DNA from: Psoroptes ovis
Taxonomy: Eukaryota > Arthropoda > Arachnida > Sarcoptiformes > Psoroptidae
NCBI GenBank assembly: GCA_002943765.1
Contig: PQWQ01000010.1
Span: forward strand, 188,501-252,500
Length of the DNA stretch: 64,000 nucleotides
Reading direction: 5' to 3'
A program made the translations under genes and the position numbers. Positions 1-12,341 of the stretch are shown in pieces. Under the pieces are notes generated by a model, which was not told the DNA's origin, made no database searches, and saw nothing but the letters and a program-made list of their open reading frames with translations. Positions within the stretch are counted from its first letter, which is position 1. Each line of letters begins with the position of its first letter.

Positions 1-665
1 GCCGATTCACCATGTATCAAGAAAATGAAGCTGACAATATTGAATATTATTAGATTCAATCCAAAATTAATCGGTAATTTTTTGATCAATGATTGTATTG
101 TACAAGCGAATGCCTAAATAATAATTACCAAATATGTCAAACTGAATCGTTTAATCAATCAATCAATCCAACTTACATAGGCCGGAAAATTCAGAATATT
201 CAGGCGATCGGTTAATTTGCCAGCGGATTCTTTTGGTTTGAAATAAAATTTCTCAATATCCATAAATGTCACTATACGATTATCATTTTCGAATGATATG
301 ATATCTTTAAACATTGATAATCTATGAATGATTCGATCACAAATGTTAATCATTTGAATTAATTAAAATAAAATAATTAAACGTGTTTACTTGTAAGAAT
401 ATGGACCATGTTCGCGTAATTTTGCACGTTCATTGCCGGCCATAAATTCATAGGGATTTTCAATCGAAAATATAAATACATCCACTGTAATCGGTACTGG
501 GGGATTTTGCCATTTCTTAGTAAAATCGTTCGGCTCATCAGTGATAGCGATTTGTGTTCGAATAAATGAAAATAATAAATCGAAAAATTTCAAATAAAAA
601 ACACCACTAATTAAAATTACAATAAATGTGATGACTAATTGTTTTTCAACAGGCTTAAGAGCCAT
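1..665 (-). CDS. CD36/SCARB-family scavenger receptor, N-terminal part (cut by window edge)
   Basis: Three exons on the minus strand: 391-665, 177-321 and 1-113 (continuing past the left edge). Phases fit (exon 1 ends in phase 2, exon 2 in phase 0) with GTAAAC and GTAAGT donors. The start at 665 is the only ATG that opens the family's N-terminus: a short cytoplasmic lead (MALKPVEK), one hydrophobic segment at about residues 9-32, then the CD36 signature NPPVPITVDVFIFSIENP and GPYSYK, which is the usual 'NPxxF..GxxxxxxExGPYxYxE' region. The second exon carries the DIEKFYFKP block. Members are two-pass membrane glycoproteins that bind lipids, lipoproteins or pheromones (SCARB, LIMP-2, SNMP). 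The C-terminal TM and most of the ectodomain lie outside the window, so the subfamily cannot be settled. Confidence 0.85.
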
Positions 666-968
666 ATTTTATCGAGAAAACTGATTTGATATTGAATCAT
701 GATTCATTGTCATCATGGCAAAAACTATTCATTGATCATCTTAAGTTCAGCACTAATAATCATAAACACATAATCATAATCATAAAAAAATTGAATATAA
801 ATGACTTAATCAATAATACAAGGGTTTTAAGTTTTTATTCAGAATTTTAAAGTTGATTTTCGTAGTTTTCAATAGAAATTTCACATCATAAAATTACGAA
901 ATTGAATTTTAAAACTATGAATTAAAACTTTAAATTCTGTAATAATAATAATAAATGAATGTCATTCA
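666..968. other. Intergenic spacer holding a MITE copy
   Basis: This spacer separates the start of the CD36-like gene from the stop of the GPCR gene, both on the minus strand. It contains a ~125-bp inverted-repeat element at 817-941 (listed separately) and otherwise AT-rich sequence with no coding signal. Confidence 0.7.
817..941. mobile_element. Short inverted-repeat element, family 2 (MITE-like), copy 1
   Basis: A ~125-bp near-palindrome. The left end reads TACAAGGGTTTTAAGTTT and the right end AAACTTTAAATTCTGTA. Inner arms contain the family's repeated core (TTTCGTAGTTTT on one side, AAAATTACGAAA on the other). It is related to copies at 18488, 56581 and 57414. This copy is the most diverged at its ends. 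No coding capacity. It lies directly 3' of the GPCR gene. Confidence 0.7.
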
Positions 969-2347
969 TTATACATTTAATGATGATGAAGTCGATGCTG
1001 ATATTGATATTGATTCGTTTGTTGTGATTGTTGTTGTATTATTATTATTATTATTATTCATATTATTGATTATTGTTATTAATGTTGTTGATTTTGTTGT
1101 TGCTGTTGTTTGGTTTGATGAATTGAAATTATCTAATTGTATTTCTAAATTATCATTATTTTTATTGTTTTTATCGGTGAAAATATTAAGAAATTTATTT
1201 TTATTCATGTAAGGTTGTTGTCTCTGCTGCTGCTGCGACGAGACGATCAATTCTTTGCCATTCTTCGTTGATGGTTGCCGCAATTTACAATTTAATCGAT
1301 TATGTTCACCACATTCGAAACAAAATAATCGATATAAATTGTTCTGAGTAAAGATGATCCGAATAAATTACCATTAAGATTTATGAAAATAATCAAAAAA
1401 CTTACCTTGAAATTTCCGGACATAAATCCATAAATGAATGGATTTAAAAAACTGTGTGACATTGCCAACCAATGGCAAATGAAAAATGAAATGACATACA
1501 ATAAATAATTTGAATATGTTTTGAATGTAATTTGATTGAACCAAACAATAAAACTGAAAATGTGCAAAGGTAACCAACAAATGATGAATACCAATACGAT
1601 CATCACCAACATTTTGGTAATTTTTACTTTTTGTCGCCATTTTAATTGATCTCGTTTGAGGTCAGGATTTCCAGGTATTCGATGATTGAACCATAAATAT
1701 AAACCGATTGATGTATAAACATAAATTAGAATCAGAATCGGTAAACCGAACGTGATAATAAATATGAAAATAGTGTACAAACGGCCTTGTTGTTGATTCC
1801 ATAGCTCTTGACAATCAAACAATAATTCATTCCGGTACACAAATGGTATTGCCCTTGTTTTCATTAATTGTATCATTGATATCAATATACCGGTCAACCA
1901 AATAATCATTATTATCAACAAACGATTATTTTTGATGAATATTAACCATTTATTGAATGGATAAATGATGGCAAAATATCGATCGAAACCAATCAATGTT
2001 AGGGTATAGATTGATACATAAACCGATAATAATTGACATGAATATATCAACGGACATGACCATGTTGAAAAAATCCATTGACCAAACATGAATGATGTAT
2101 ATGTGAATGGTATTGAAAATATTGACATTAATATGTCGGATATTGATAAATTGATCAAATATTTCCATATTTCCGACATAAAACGCTGATTACAGCGTAT
2201 CAATATTATTATTGTCAATATATTTGATAATAATGATATGAACGCTGTCAATGTATACCATATGATGATGAACAATTGCCATCGATTATTTAGTAATTCC
2301 AAATCATAAATTGAACTATTCGAATTGGCTAAATATGTAGAGTCCAT
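969..2347 (-). CDS. Rhodopsin-class neuropeptide GPCR (RYamide/leucokinin/NPY-receptor-like)
   Basis: Two exons: 1406-2347 and 969-1343. The donor is GTAAGT after ...GNFK and the acceptor is TTACTCAG; phase 0 gives 438 aa. Seven hydrophobic segments are visible. Class A hallmarks are intact: a DRY motif after TM3 (FDRYFAIIYP), CWLP in TM6 (FIICWLPLHIF), NPFIY in TM7, and the Cys pair at the top of TM3 (WSCPLIY) and in loop 2 (LFDCQELW). The N-terminus has NSS glycosylation potential. The TM7 text CHWLAMSH...NPFIY and the TM2 text IPFTYT resemble invertebrate RYamide, leucokinin and NPY-type receptors; the exact ligand is not resolvable. The cytoplasmic tail has CFECG cysteines (possible palmitoylation) and then a low-complexity Gln/Asn/Thr/Ser tract. 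Confidence 0.85.
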
Positions 2348-2690
2348 CGCGATGTGGAAAATTCAAATCAAATCGAATCGAACAAACAAACAAATTCAAA
2401 GTCAAAATCAAAATAAAACAAAAAAAAACTGAATCAAAGTGAAAATCAAAATTAATAATATCATTCAAAATGAACATCAAAAAATGCAAATGAATTCAAT
2501 AAATTCATCTGCAAAAAATACCCGAACAAACTAGAACCTCACAAAATTAAAACCCGAATTCAATAATGATAGATGATGGCCTGTCATATAATCAATAATA
2601 AAACTGATAATAATGATAAAGCTTTCTGTATGTGAAAATTATAATTTTGATGATAAAACATTGAATGAATATATTATGTATACAAATATA

Positions 2691-2770
2691 TTAGGTTGGC
2701 CGAAAAGTTCATTCCGCTTAATCAATAAAGTTGCTCATGAAAATCGGTCAGAACTTTTGGGACAACCAAG
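2691..2770. mobile_element. Mariner-like MITE, family 1 subfamily A, copy 1
   Basis: An 80-bp element whose ends are inverted (TTAGGTTGGCCGAAAAGTT at the left, AACTTTTGGGACAACC at the right), flanked by TA on both sides. The interior carries the subfamily-A core (TTAATCAATAAAGTTGCTCA). The terminal sequence resembles mariner-type TIRs and there is no coding capacity. Related copies are at 16199, 21011, 21677, 22297 and 34498. Confidence 0.75.
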
Positions 2771-3173
2771 TACATCGAATTTCAAACATTGAAAATGGGT
2801 TATAAAAATGAATGGGGATGATCAAAAATTTTTTATTATTGTAATAAACATTCTCACTTTTCGACAATACATGTCCTGGATGGAATATATGTGATGATAC
2901 AATAAAAATATCTTTTGGGCATATGGATCTTTGGGTAAATGGAAACAAACAAAAAAAAACGGATATTCTAAATTAAAAATTTGCCATTGAAATTTATTAT
3001 TGGAAAAATTATTATTCATTCAAATATCGTCCATTTGTTCAGAGACACTGAATGTGTGTGAAAAACAATGAATTTCAATTAAAATTAATTTAATTTTGAT
3101 TAAAATTGACAGATTTCCACTCGTGAGAAATGGATTCACTTGAAATCATTCAATAAAAATTACTTAAGTAATA

Positions 3174-3230
3174 TTCAATGATATGAAGTAATTACAATTG
3201 AAAACAATTGAATCATTTCATATCATTGAA
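3174..3230. repeat. Perfect inverted repeat (14-bp arms)
   Basis: TTCAATGATATGAA (3174-3187) is exactly inverted as TTCATATCATTGAA (3217-3230). The spacer itself contains CAATTG AAAA CAATTG, so the whole stretch can form an extended hairpin. It lies in the divergent intergenic region; the function is unknown. Confidence 0.6.
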
Positions 3231-4273
3231 TTTGAAAAACAAAACAAAGCAAAACACACCGGATACTTAAATATTTTTCAAAATGAATTTACCCGTTTCC
3301 AAATTTTCTATTCTATTTGATCCGATTGATTCATAAACAATTATTTTAGTTCCAGAAACACATTCGAATATTGAAATTCATGAGAATTTTGAACATTTCA
3401 ACCAACAAAACATCCTTAGAAATCAACAAAAATCGAATGATTACAAGATTTTCAAAGGTGTGTGATTCGCATTTATATAGGTAAGTTATTTTGATTTAAA
3501 ATTTTCTTAAAGAAACACCTGCATTTTGATGATGATAAAATCTTGAGATTTCTTATCTTAAATCTTATCTGCGATCGATTTCAATATTTTTCCATTTTTT
3601 TTCGCATCAATGAATGAAAAAACAATAGACTTAAGATGTGAAAACATTTGTGTAAACACATGTTTTAATTATTCATTATTCATTATCATCACTTATAAGT
3701 TGTTTATGATTATTTTAAAATGATTTTGAATAAACAATCATTGAAAAAAAGTGTAAAAACTTTAGTTGGCTGAGAAATTTTTCCGATTTTTCATCGATTA
3801 ATGCCGGCTATGGGCGAGAGTGAATGCCACTATTTCTGCCTAAATGACTAAAAGTTTTTTGATGGAAAAAACAGACGTATTACTACGTCATTTACCGGCC
3901 AAATTTTCCTAGGGCAAATATAAAATCGACACCTTTGCTATGTTCGAAATTTTGAATGATCCGGTTGTTAAATGTTATGTTCTCGCTGGTGCATTAGATG
4001 AATTGAATGCTAATTTAGAATGTTAAATTTCTAATCAAATCAATCAATCACCAAAAAAGGTTTTTTTTTCAAAAATATTTAACAATGAATGACTAATCAG
4101 CCAGGCACAAGTGAATTTCTTGAAAAGTTTCAACTTTCATAACTCTTATCATAATTTAATATGAGCGTAGGATGCATTGAATTCACTCAGAGAATTGTTA
4201 CCTGATTCATTCACTTTTTGTTCAGAGAAAAATTCGAATGAATGTATTTTCCAGTTTTTCCGTTCATTCAGTA

Positions 4274-4299
4274 TGAATCATTCATGAAATGAATGATTC
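4274..4299. repeat. Short hairpin, 10-bp arms
   Basis: GAATCATTCA and TGAATGATTC are perfect inverted arms around a short loop, about 190 bp before the start of the 4489 gene. It is probably an AT-rich chance palindrome or a minor regulatory element. Confidence 0.4.
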
Positions 4300-4488
4300 A
4301 CAATTAAAACACACATACTCATCAATTGAATAATTCAATTTCAAATTTGAAAAATTATTACTTGTGTTAACAGATTGAATTGCTTGATCATCAACGGATA
4401 CGAATTATTGAATGAATAAATTGATTAATAAAACAGATGTGTGTGTATTCGCAAAGTCATTCGATTTAGAAATTTGTAAAATTAATCA

Positions 4489-6127
4489 ATGGTAAATATT
4501 GAAGATAAACTGTTGAAAATGGGCAAAATGTCATTAATAAATTGGAATTTATTACTACCCGTGCTGATCAATGTTTTCACCATAATTATTATCGATAATA
4601 AATTGATCAATTGTTTATCAGCGAATAATACAGTCAATACAACCCAGAATCCATCATCATCATCATCAATGATGATGATGACAACGATCAAAACGATTCA
4701 ATGTCGAGCTAAAATGTCACCAAAACAATTACAGCAACCATTTGATCAATGGTCAATCTACGGTTCTGAAATATCTGATGATATGATTATCAAAATCGTG
4801 TGTTTGGCCAATCTGTATGAACATAATACTGACAAGGATTATTTTATGCATCCAGTATTTGATTTATCATTCGGTGACACAACAAATACCGGTCTATACA
4901 TTGTACGTGGTAAATCTGTTTGTGAAAATAATCATTCGAATTGTAAAAGTGAATTTAATATACCGAGATATGCGCTATTCAAATTATTATTACCATCATC
5001 ATCCGCATCGGCAGCATCGAATACAATCAAAGTTACATGCGATATTGCTGATACATCAAGCGAATCAAGAATGCCAATACGTTGTAGTGATTCGACAATA
5101 TATCGTTTGCCAAAAGGTAATTTATTCAAGTAACTAATTTCACTTTATTAAATGTGTTTCATTTTAGTACTGAACTATGGTGATCAATGTTCATCAACGG
5201 ACCAATGTAAAACTAATATGGAATGTTCGAGCATCACTAATGATCATATAAATCTTAATAAAAAAACATGTTCATGTAAACATGGATACGCCAATATTAC
5301 AAAATGGTTTAATGAATTGAATAAGATGAAAACGATTTGCGTACCTCGAATAAATCCAACAAATATTGAACAAACAAAATGTTTCTTCGATGAACAATGT
5401 CAATCGATTGATTCAAAACTTATTTGTACGTTTAATAAACTATTTGGCCATCCAACATGTCAGTGTCTTCGAGAATATCGGCTTAAGATTGATTCGCAAA
5501 AAGCTATTTGTCAATCAATCAATGACGATAATGATTCCAATGATAATACACCAAAAGAAAAGAATATCACTAAGCAACAATATCACCGACCATTGCAAGC
5601 ATCATATTTATCAAATGAATCAGCACAAAATCGAAGAAGCATTGATAATGATAAAGTTTCAGATAATGATTCAAGTTCAAATCATTTTAGTGATTTGAGT
5701 TTAGTCATATTTTTAATCATTTTATTATGGATTATTGTCATTGGTGCCCTTGTATTCAGGTAGTGTTTTGAAATTTTTGACAAATCAATTTTCAATTGAG
5801 TGATCATATATTTCTTCTCAATCCTTTAGATATGTAAAACAAAAAAGACAGCTGAATATAAATGATGGGAAACAACGGCCACCACCTTCGTTAGCGATCA
5901 ATGATAATCAAATAGGCAAAAAAACAAATACCGATCAAAATGATAAAATAATTCGTTTAAATTCCAACAATGATAATGACAATATTGATGAAATGCATTT
6001 TGGTGATTGTATTGACGATGATTTAACCAGAAAACATTCGAAAGTAGTCCACAATTCAAGTAATAAAGATAATTCATTAAATAAGTCGACAAATTTTGAC
6101 ATATTTGCCAAACAATCTATCGTTTAA
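4489..6127 (+). CDS. Cys-rich single-pass membrane protein (EB/EGF-like modules), unidentified
   Basis: Three exons: 4489-5116, 5168-5759 and 5830-6127. Phases 1 and 2 close exactly, giving 505 aa. The acceptors are CATTTTAG and CCTTTAG. A hydrophobic stretch at about residues 16-45 looks like a signal peptide or anchor; ATGs at residues 1, 11 and 14 all precede it. The middle is a Cys-rich ectodomain with repeated C-x5-C-x5-C and CSCKHGY / CQCLREY motifs, like EB or EGF-like modules of arthropod surface proteins. A single TM (LVIFLIILLWIIVIGALVFR) sits across the exon 2/3 junction. A ~100-residue cytoplasmic tail rich in Asn, Asp and Lys follows. I do not recognise an orthologue; topology is type I by inference. 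Confidence 0.75.
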
Positions 6128-7110
6128 ATCGAATCAATTATCATACAAATCATTAGAAACTGAGGAATTCAATGGAAATCGATCTCTCTCAATAAACATT
6201 GTTTTACGTATTTAAATCTTATCGACACACATATTCATAACACACATTTACACACCTTATAGGAAAATAATTAAATTATCAATAATACCAAAAAGGAAAT
6301 GGTGTGAGAATTGTCAATTATTTTCAAAGCACACACTCTCATATATTTACAATTCATTATCAATTGATTTTCAATGGAAACATCCGGCCAATTTTGGTTG
6401 CCTTTACATTTACGATTAATTTAAATTTTTTACTTGTCATTACTTCATATTTTACTAATTTTCATATTCACAGCTTCCAAGGAAGACAATTTGCCAATAC
6501 ATTTCCAAATTGAAATTGATTGTCGAATTTCAAATTTTTTTCATTCACCAATTATTTTCATAATAAATGTATTTTCAACTCGAATTATGACTTTGTGAAA
6601 TTAAATTATGAATTTTTCGCTTGCTTCAAGAATCAAGCGCTTGCGCTTGATATAAGAATAATTCTTCTTGATCAATTCAATTCGATTCAAGCGAATGGGT
6701 ATAATAATAATTCGGACTATTATATATGTCTTGAAATAATCAATGATCTTAATGTCTATATAATTCTGTTTATTTCATGTGTCGCATTGGGAAGTGTTTT
6801 GGGAAACCATTTTCTCTTGAATTTACTCAAAGCCTTAGTTTCTTCAATATTAACAATGAATATTGTTATTCAATAAATGCAATCATAATAATATCCGTCA
6901 ACGCAATACAATTCACATTTTGATAATTCGTAATAATAGAAATCAAATAATTCTTTCGATTATTATCGTCGTATTATTTTTGATATCATAATAATTATTA
7001 TAGAAATAATAATAATAGAATTCAACAATTCTGGAATTTTGATTTTGTCATATTGTCAATTGAATTCTTATATTTATCAATTAAACAATAAGAAATAATA
7101 ATAATAATAA
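6128..7110. other. Intergenic/3'UTR region
   Basis: About 1 kb between two same-strand genes. The first 100 bp is 3'UTR ending near AATAAA (6191-6196). Open frames at 6304 and 6520 show no family similarity, have TTG or otherwise weak starts, and are not accepted. The last 200 bp are AT palindromes just before the SLC35G gene. Confidence 0.6.
6191..6196 (+). terminator. Poly(A) signal AATAAA
   Basis: A canonical AATAAA 64 bp after the stop of the Cys-rich membrane protein gene; a plausible 3'-end processing signal. Confidence 0.5.
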
Positions 7111-8834
7111 TTGAATGTTCATCATTCATCATTCTTTTTCAATAAATTCTATAGAATAATAATGTTCATGAAAAATTCATCGAATAGAATTCATGAAAAT
7201 AATAGAAATAATAATATTTTGAATTCATATAATCATATTGATGATTGTGAATTATTATTTACTGACCATGTCGATGATGATGAACAAAATTTTCATTCAA
7301 ATACAACAAAACAACGACGACAACAGCATCATTCGAATTCATGGTATCGATTCAATAATCGTGGTGGCACAATATTGAGTGATCCATTATTTCAATGTTC
7401 ATACAATGATAATAACAACAACAACAACAATTTGATCGATGACATTATCATTTTTAAAGGAAGAAAACATTCAACAACACCAACAAGCAAATCACCGATA
7501 ATGAATCGAATAAATGATGAAAGACAATGTTTGATGGTTGATTCGTTGAATCATCAACAACATCATTCACAGCCACCATTTACAAATTTTAATAAAAATA
7601 ATGTTCATGATGAATATGATTTTGATTCGAATTTGAAAAAATATCAAATTGAAAATGAAAATAATTGCAATTTTCAACTATACAAAGGTATATTCTTTTC
7701 ATCATTATCATCAATGTTTTTCTCATTATCGGCAGTTATTGTTAAATATCTTAAGGTAAGTTTTGATTAAATTTTTAGAGCTTAATTTAACTTTAAAATC
7801 GATCGCAACGATAGAATGTACATCCAGGACAATTAGCTGTATCACGTTTTTTCGGCATATTCATATTGACAATACCGTTGATCGTTTATAATGATGTTAA
7901 TCCATTGGGGCCATCCGATATGCGTCCAATATTAATAATGCGTGGATTAGCTGGTGCTACATCACTTTTTTTACGTTTTATTGCATTTCATTATTTATCG
8001 ATTGCCGATGCAAGTGTAATTATATTTTCGGTACCAATTTTCGTTTCAATATTTGCATGGTTTTATTTGAAAGAATCGTGTGGTTTGTTTCATACAATGA
8101 CCATATTGATAGCAATGATTGGCCTGATAATGACAACAAAATTACCCATTTTATTTAATAATAATGAATTAGATGATCACGTTAATTATTATTATAAACA
8201 TCAATCATCAACATGGTCATCGACATCATCAATGTTCATGAATTATTATGGTTTATCATCATCGAATAATAATAATCATAAAAATATATCATCAATTGAT
8301 GATAAAAAAATGATAAACATAAGTGATAATAATAATAGTGATGAACGTATCAAACATTTGTATGGTGTAATAGCTGCATTAAGTTCATTAATATTTTCAT
8401 CATCAGTATTCATATTCATACGTAAAGCTAAAAATGTCCATCTATCAATCATAATGTTCAATTTTGGTTGGATTGCATTGATCGAAACAACAATATTGAC
8501 ATTGCTTTTGAATGGATTTTCAATGCCTAAATCACCATTCGAATGGTATTTGATCGTTTTATTGGGAATATTTTCATTTTGTGGACAAATTCTATTGACA
8601 CGATCATTGCAATTAGAACAAGCTGGATTAGTGTCAATTGTTCGTTCGACAACCGAAATAATATTATCGTTTATATGGCAAATAATCATATTCAATGAAA
8701 TCCCAGATTTATGGTCGATAATTGGTGCCTTAATCGTTTCATCTTGTATCGTACTGATTACATTGCGCAAATGGCTTCTATCATTATCTGAACATTCGAA
8801 AATCAAAGAAAGATTTCATTTCTTATTATTGTAG
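7111..8834 (+). CDS. SLC35G-like EamA (DMT) transporter, copy A
   Basis: Two exons: 7111-7755 and 7815-8834, joined in phase 0 (donor AAG|GTAAGT, acceptor ACGATAG), giving 554 aa, or 537 from the second in-frame ATG at 7162. The first ~180 residues are a low-complexity cytoplasmic tail rich in Asn, His and Asp. Then about ten TM segments form two EamA repeats: RGLAGATSLFLRFIAFHYL and ADASVIIFSVPIFVSI in the first, and GQILLTRSLQLEQAGLVSIVRS in the second. This pattern fits the SLC35G/TMEM20 branch of the drug/metabolite superfamily; the substrate is unknown. A poorly conserved insert rich in Asn, Ser and His separates the repeats. The gene sits tail to tail, 338 bp from a paralogue at 9173-10777 with the same architecture. 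Confidence 0.85.
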
Positions 8835-9172
8835 AACCGATCTAATAATCCAGTTATGTAATATTTATATATTTATATTATCAGTAAAAAAATATACACA
8901 TTTTAATAATATTATCATTCTGAGCCTAATTTACACTTATAAAAATTTATTTTAAAGTTTTGATGATTGCTGCCCATGAACAAATGATAATAATAATAGT
9001 TATCTTGTATTTTTTTCAAAGATATAATATTTTTTTTTGTTACTTGTTATCAATCCATGATAACAATAGTCATATATTAATGATAATAATGAATGATTCA
9101 TTGAATCAATAAATGATAAATAGATAAAATAATAATTTAAATCCATCACGATAATAATAACAATATAATAAA
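8835..9172. other. Spacer between the two converging SLC35G genes
   Basis: 338 bp of AT-rich sequence forming the shared 3' flank of the two transporter genes. No gene or recognisable element was seen. Confidence 0.6.
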
Positions 9173-10777
9173 TTATTTCAATAAAAATGAAAAACGTTTT
9201 TTCGTTCGATTTTGATCCGGTAAACCAATCAAATATTTACGAAATGATAATAAAAATACAGCACTTAATACTAATATGGCACCAGTTATCGTGTATATAT
9301 CGGGCATTTGTTGAAAAAATATTATTTGTAATATGAAAGCAAAAAATGCCTAAAAATTATGTGGTAAACAAATGAATTCAAATTGTTCTAATTATAATTT
9401 CAAAGCAAATAAAATTACCTCACTACTTGTGCGTACAACCGAAACAACACCTGCTTCTTCGATTTGAATAGCACGTGTTAATAATAATTGTGCATAAAAT
9501 GATAGTATACCGATCAATACAATCAAGTATGGTGTATAGCCTTCAGTCGGCAAACTTATATCGTAGAAAAAATAATCAATTATAATCATTTCAATCATTG
9601 ATATGATTGAAAAATTGAATAATATCACATATTTATCAACATTTTTGAGCTGTTTTTTGAAAATGAAGAAAAATTGTAAATGAAAATTGATTATTTTAAT
9701 ATTGATTTAATCACCTTACGAATGATGACATACACAAAACAGCCGACGAATGTGGCACCAAGACTATACAATGTACCAATCATTTGATCACTTAGAATAC
9801 TTTTTGATTTGTCTTCATCATAAGTATCGGTATGATTATTGAATAATTCAGTTGTCATAGTGGCCATAGTAGTTGCCGTTGTTGTATCGTTATTATCATC
9901 ATTATTAATACCTTCTGATTTACCAAAAATAATCTCTAATTTCGATGCAAATACAATTCCGACTAGGGATATGATCAATGCTAAAACGTGATAAGGGCCA
10001 AAATGTTCTTTCAAGAAAATTCTGGCGAACACAAACACGAAAACAGGCATCGATAATATGATGATCGTCGAGTCAGCCATCGACATGTAATGTAATGCTG
10101 AATAACGGCAAAAAACACTGGTACCACCGGCCAGGCCACGTAATGCAATCCAAAAAAATGTATTCAAAGTTCCAAATAATGGTTGACTTGATTCTAGTGC
10201 CAATGGAAATGACAATATCATGATTCCTAATTTTGAAGCAATGACAAATTCAGAATAGAACGAAAAATTTCATTAATTAAGTCAAATAATAATTACCTAA
10301 ATATCGGAAACCAGCTGTTGTTCCTGGACTAACATTTCGAACATATTTAACAACTAATGTTGTTATTGAAAAAAATAATCCGGATAAAATTGTCAAACAA
10401 ATTCCTTTTAAAAATTTTTTGGTGCGATTTAAGAAATTACTTTTTTGACTGTTTGTCATGGATATAATTGAACTACGTTTCTGTTTACAATCATTATGTA
10501 CATTATTGTTATTGACATTATTCGACTGATCTTGTGGCATTGATATATTTGTATCATCATTCAATGGTTTACAATGAAGTTGCTGCTGCTGTTGTTGATT
10601 ATTGATGATCAACAATGAATTATTACCACCATTCTTTTTCAAATCATTTTCATTGGTCATTGTCATGGCTATTGGTTGTTGATTTTTATTAATATTCACA
10701 ATTTTATTCAAATTATTATTATCTTGATGTTTATGATTGTTTGATGATGATAAATTTTCATTATTCTGTATCGACAT
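9173..10777 (-). CDS. SLC35G-like EamA (DMT) transporter, copy B
   Basis: Four exons on the minus strand: 10297-10777, 9715-10226, 9419-9649 and 9173-9349, with phases 1, 0 and 0, giving 466 aa. As in copy A, a long disordered N-terminus (poly-Asn, poly-Gln) precedes two EamA repeats: VVKYVRNVSPGTTAGFRYLG, RGLAGGTSVFCRYSALHYM and ADSTIIILSMPVFVFVFAR in the first, AQLLLTRAIQIEEAGVVSVV in the second. The protein ends KKRFSFLLK, close to the ERFHFLLL end of copy A. The clear similarity and tail-to-tail arrangement indicate an old inverted duplication. Copy B has two more introns than copy A. A membrane transporter role is known for the family; the substrate is unknown. Confidence 0.85.
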
Positions 10778-11939
10778 TTTTTATTGTATATATTTTGATG
10801 TTTGATATTTACACACTTAATTTCTTATATCAATATTAATGTGAAAAAAAATGAAGGCGAAAAATCTAAAAAATCAAAATTGACATTGATACAAATATAA
10901 CGAAAGAAGCATTCAAAAATAAATAAATTTATGAAAATTGAATGATTTTTAAAATTTTGAAATTTTGAAAAATCTTATTATTATATACACAGATGATAAT
11001 AATGATAATGAAGATTATTATTATTATTATTGCAATTCTGCTGCTAATAGCAAATATAAAATATTGTAGTGAAACAACAAGTTGAAGCGAAAATCACATG
11101 CATATTGTTTATATTGTTTGAAAAAAAAAAATAAAACAATGTGCTTTTTAATTCTTGCTTTAAATTGAAATTAATGTAGATTTTTATATGTATTAAGATA
11201 AATATTAAGTGTCAACTTAAAAATAGAAACATTCAAGCATCATCAATATGAAATAGACACACGCTTTGTTTTTGTTTGACCAATTAACAATCAATGGATG
11301 AAAAAAAGAGGATCATTATTATCATCATCAGTGATATAATTTTTCCATTGATATCTTTTTTTTTTAATTGGCGTCCACTCTATATTTTTCTGATAATGAT
11401 AATGATTATCATACATTAATAAAGATTAATAAAGACGGCACAAAAGCACTTGAATTTGATATTAATTTTAATTAATTAATGATTATTTGATTTGATAATA
11501 ATTAATTAAGTACAGATAAAGAGATAAAGAAATTGACCGGATAAAAAATCGATCAATTGATTGATTGATAAAACCAAAATAAATAGATTATTATTGCCTT
11601 TCTCAACACACAAGGATACGCTTTTCAATACTAAGAAAACTTACAATAAATTTATTGATCAAATTATACTAATCAAGTGCAAATTTTCAGATAAGAAACC
11701 GGATAAATTTAATTTTTTCGCTTTTTTTTGTTTTTGATTGATTTTGTGGTTTTTGAAATCAAAGAAATGGAAAAATTACACCTTTTCACTGATAAAATAG
11801 TCACAGCAACAAAGTTGGTTTGGAATAAATTAATTCACATAGGAATGACTTAACTAAACGACGACGATGATGATTTTTTCCCGAATCAAATCACATATCT
11901 CAATCACTGAATTGTTGAATTTGATTGATTTTTGATTAA

Positions 11940-11962
11940 TTTTTTTTTTTTTTTTTTTTTTT
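11940..11962. repeat. Homopolymer T-tract
   Basis: An almost uninterrupted run of about 23 T residues; low complexity, probably a slippage hotspot. Confidence 0.8.
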
Positions 11963-12341
11963 GTTTTCAAAACAAAATGAATTAATGAAAATTTTATTGA
12001 AAAAATTCATTTTCGAATCACTTTATGCCTATACACAGTTGATGATGATCATTATAGAAATCACAGGAATTTCCATTTAATCGTTTTTCTTCGTTTCAAT
12101 GTTTGAATGTATTGAACAAATTTGTCTACGAAAAATGCCATACAAAACATTGAATTAAATGTTAAATTATTTAATGAATTTTAAAGGGAAAATTTTGATT
12201 TTTTTTTATTCAATCATTTGAATATATGTAATCACAGACAATGTTTTTCTCTTGAATTCTCAAAGGTTTAAATTTAAAAAAACAAAAATAAAAATTTTTC
12301 AAAATGATCGATGTCATCATCATCATATCACATCATAATAT

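Larger units (their letters stand above)
2348..4488. other. Intergenic region between divergent GPCR and Cys-rich membrane-protein genes
   Basis: About 2.1 kb without a credible gene; the short ORFs at 2748-3019 match no family and overlap a MITE. It must contain the promoters of both flanking genes, which point away from each other. Inside are a family-1 MITE (2691-2770), a perfect 14-bp inverted repeat (3174-3230), a small hairpin (4274-4299) and one copy of the dispersed GACGTATTACTACGTC motif (3874-3889). Confidence 0.6.

Noticed and set aside
955..1212. Plus-strand ORF rich in Val, Leu and Ile
   Set aside because: It is the antisense of the low-complexity tail of the GPCR exon; the apparent hydrophobicity comes from complementing AAT/ACA repeats.
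6520..6876. 118-aa plus-strand ORF
   Set aside because: It starts at TTG, lacks a family match and has AT-driven composition; more likely downstream of the 3'UTR.
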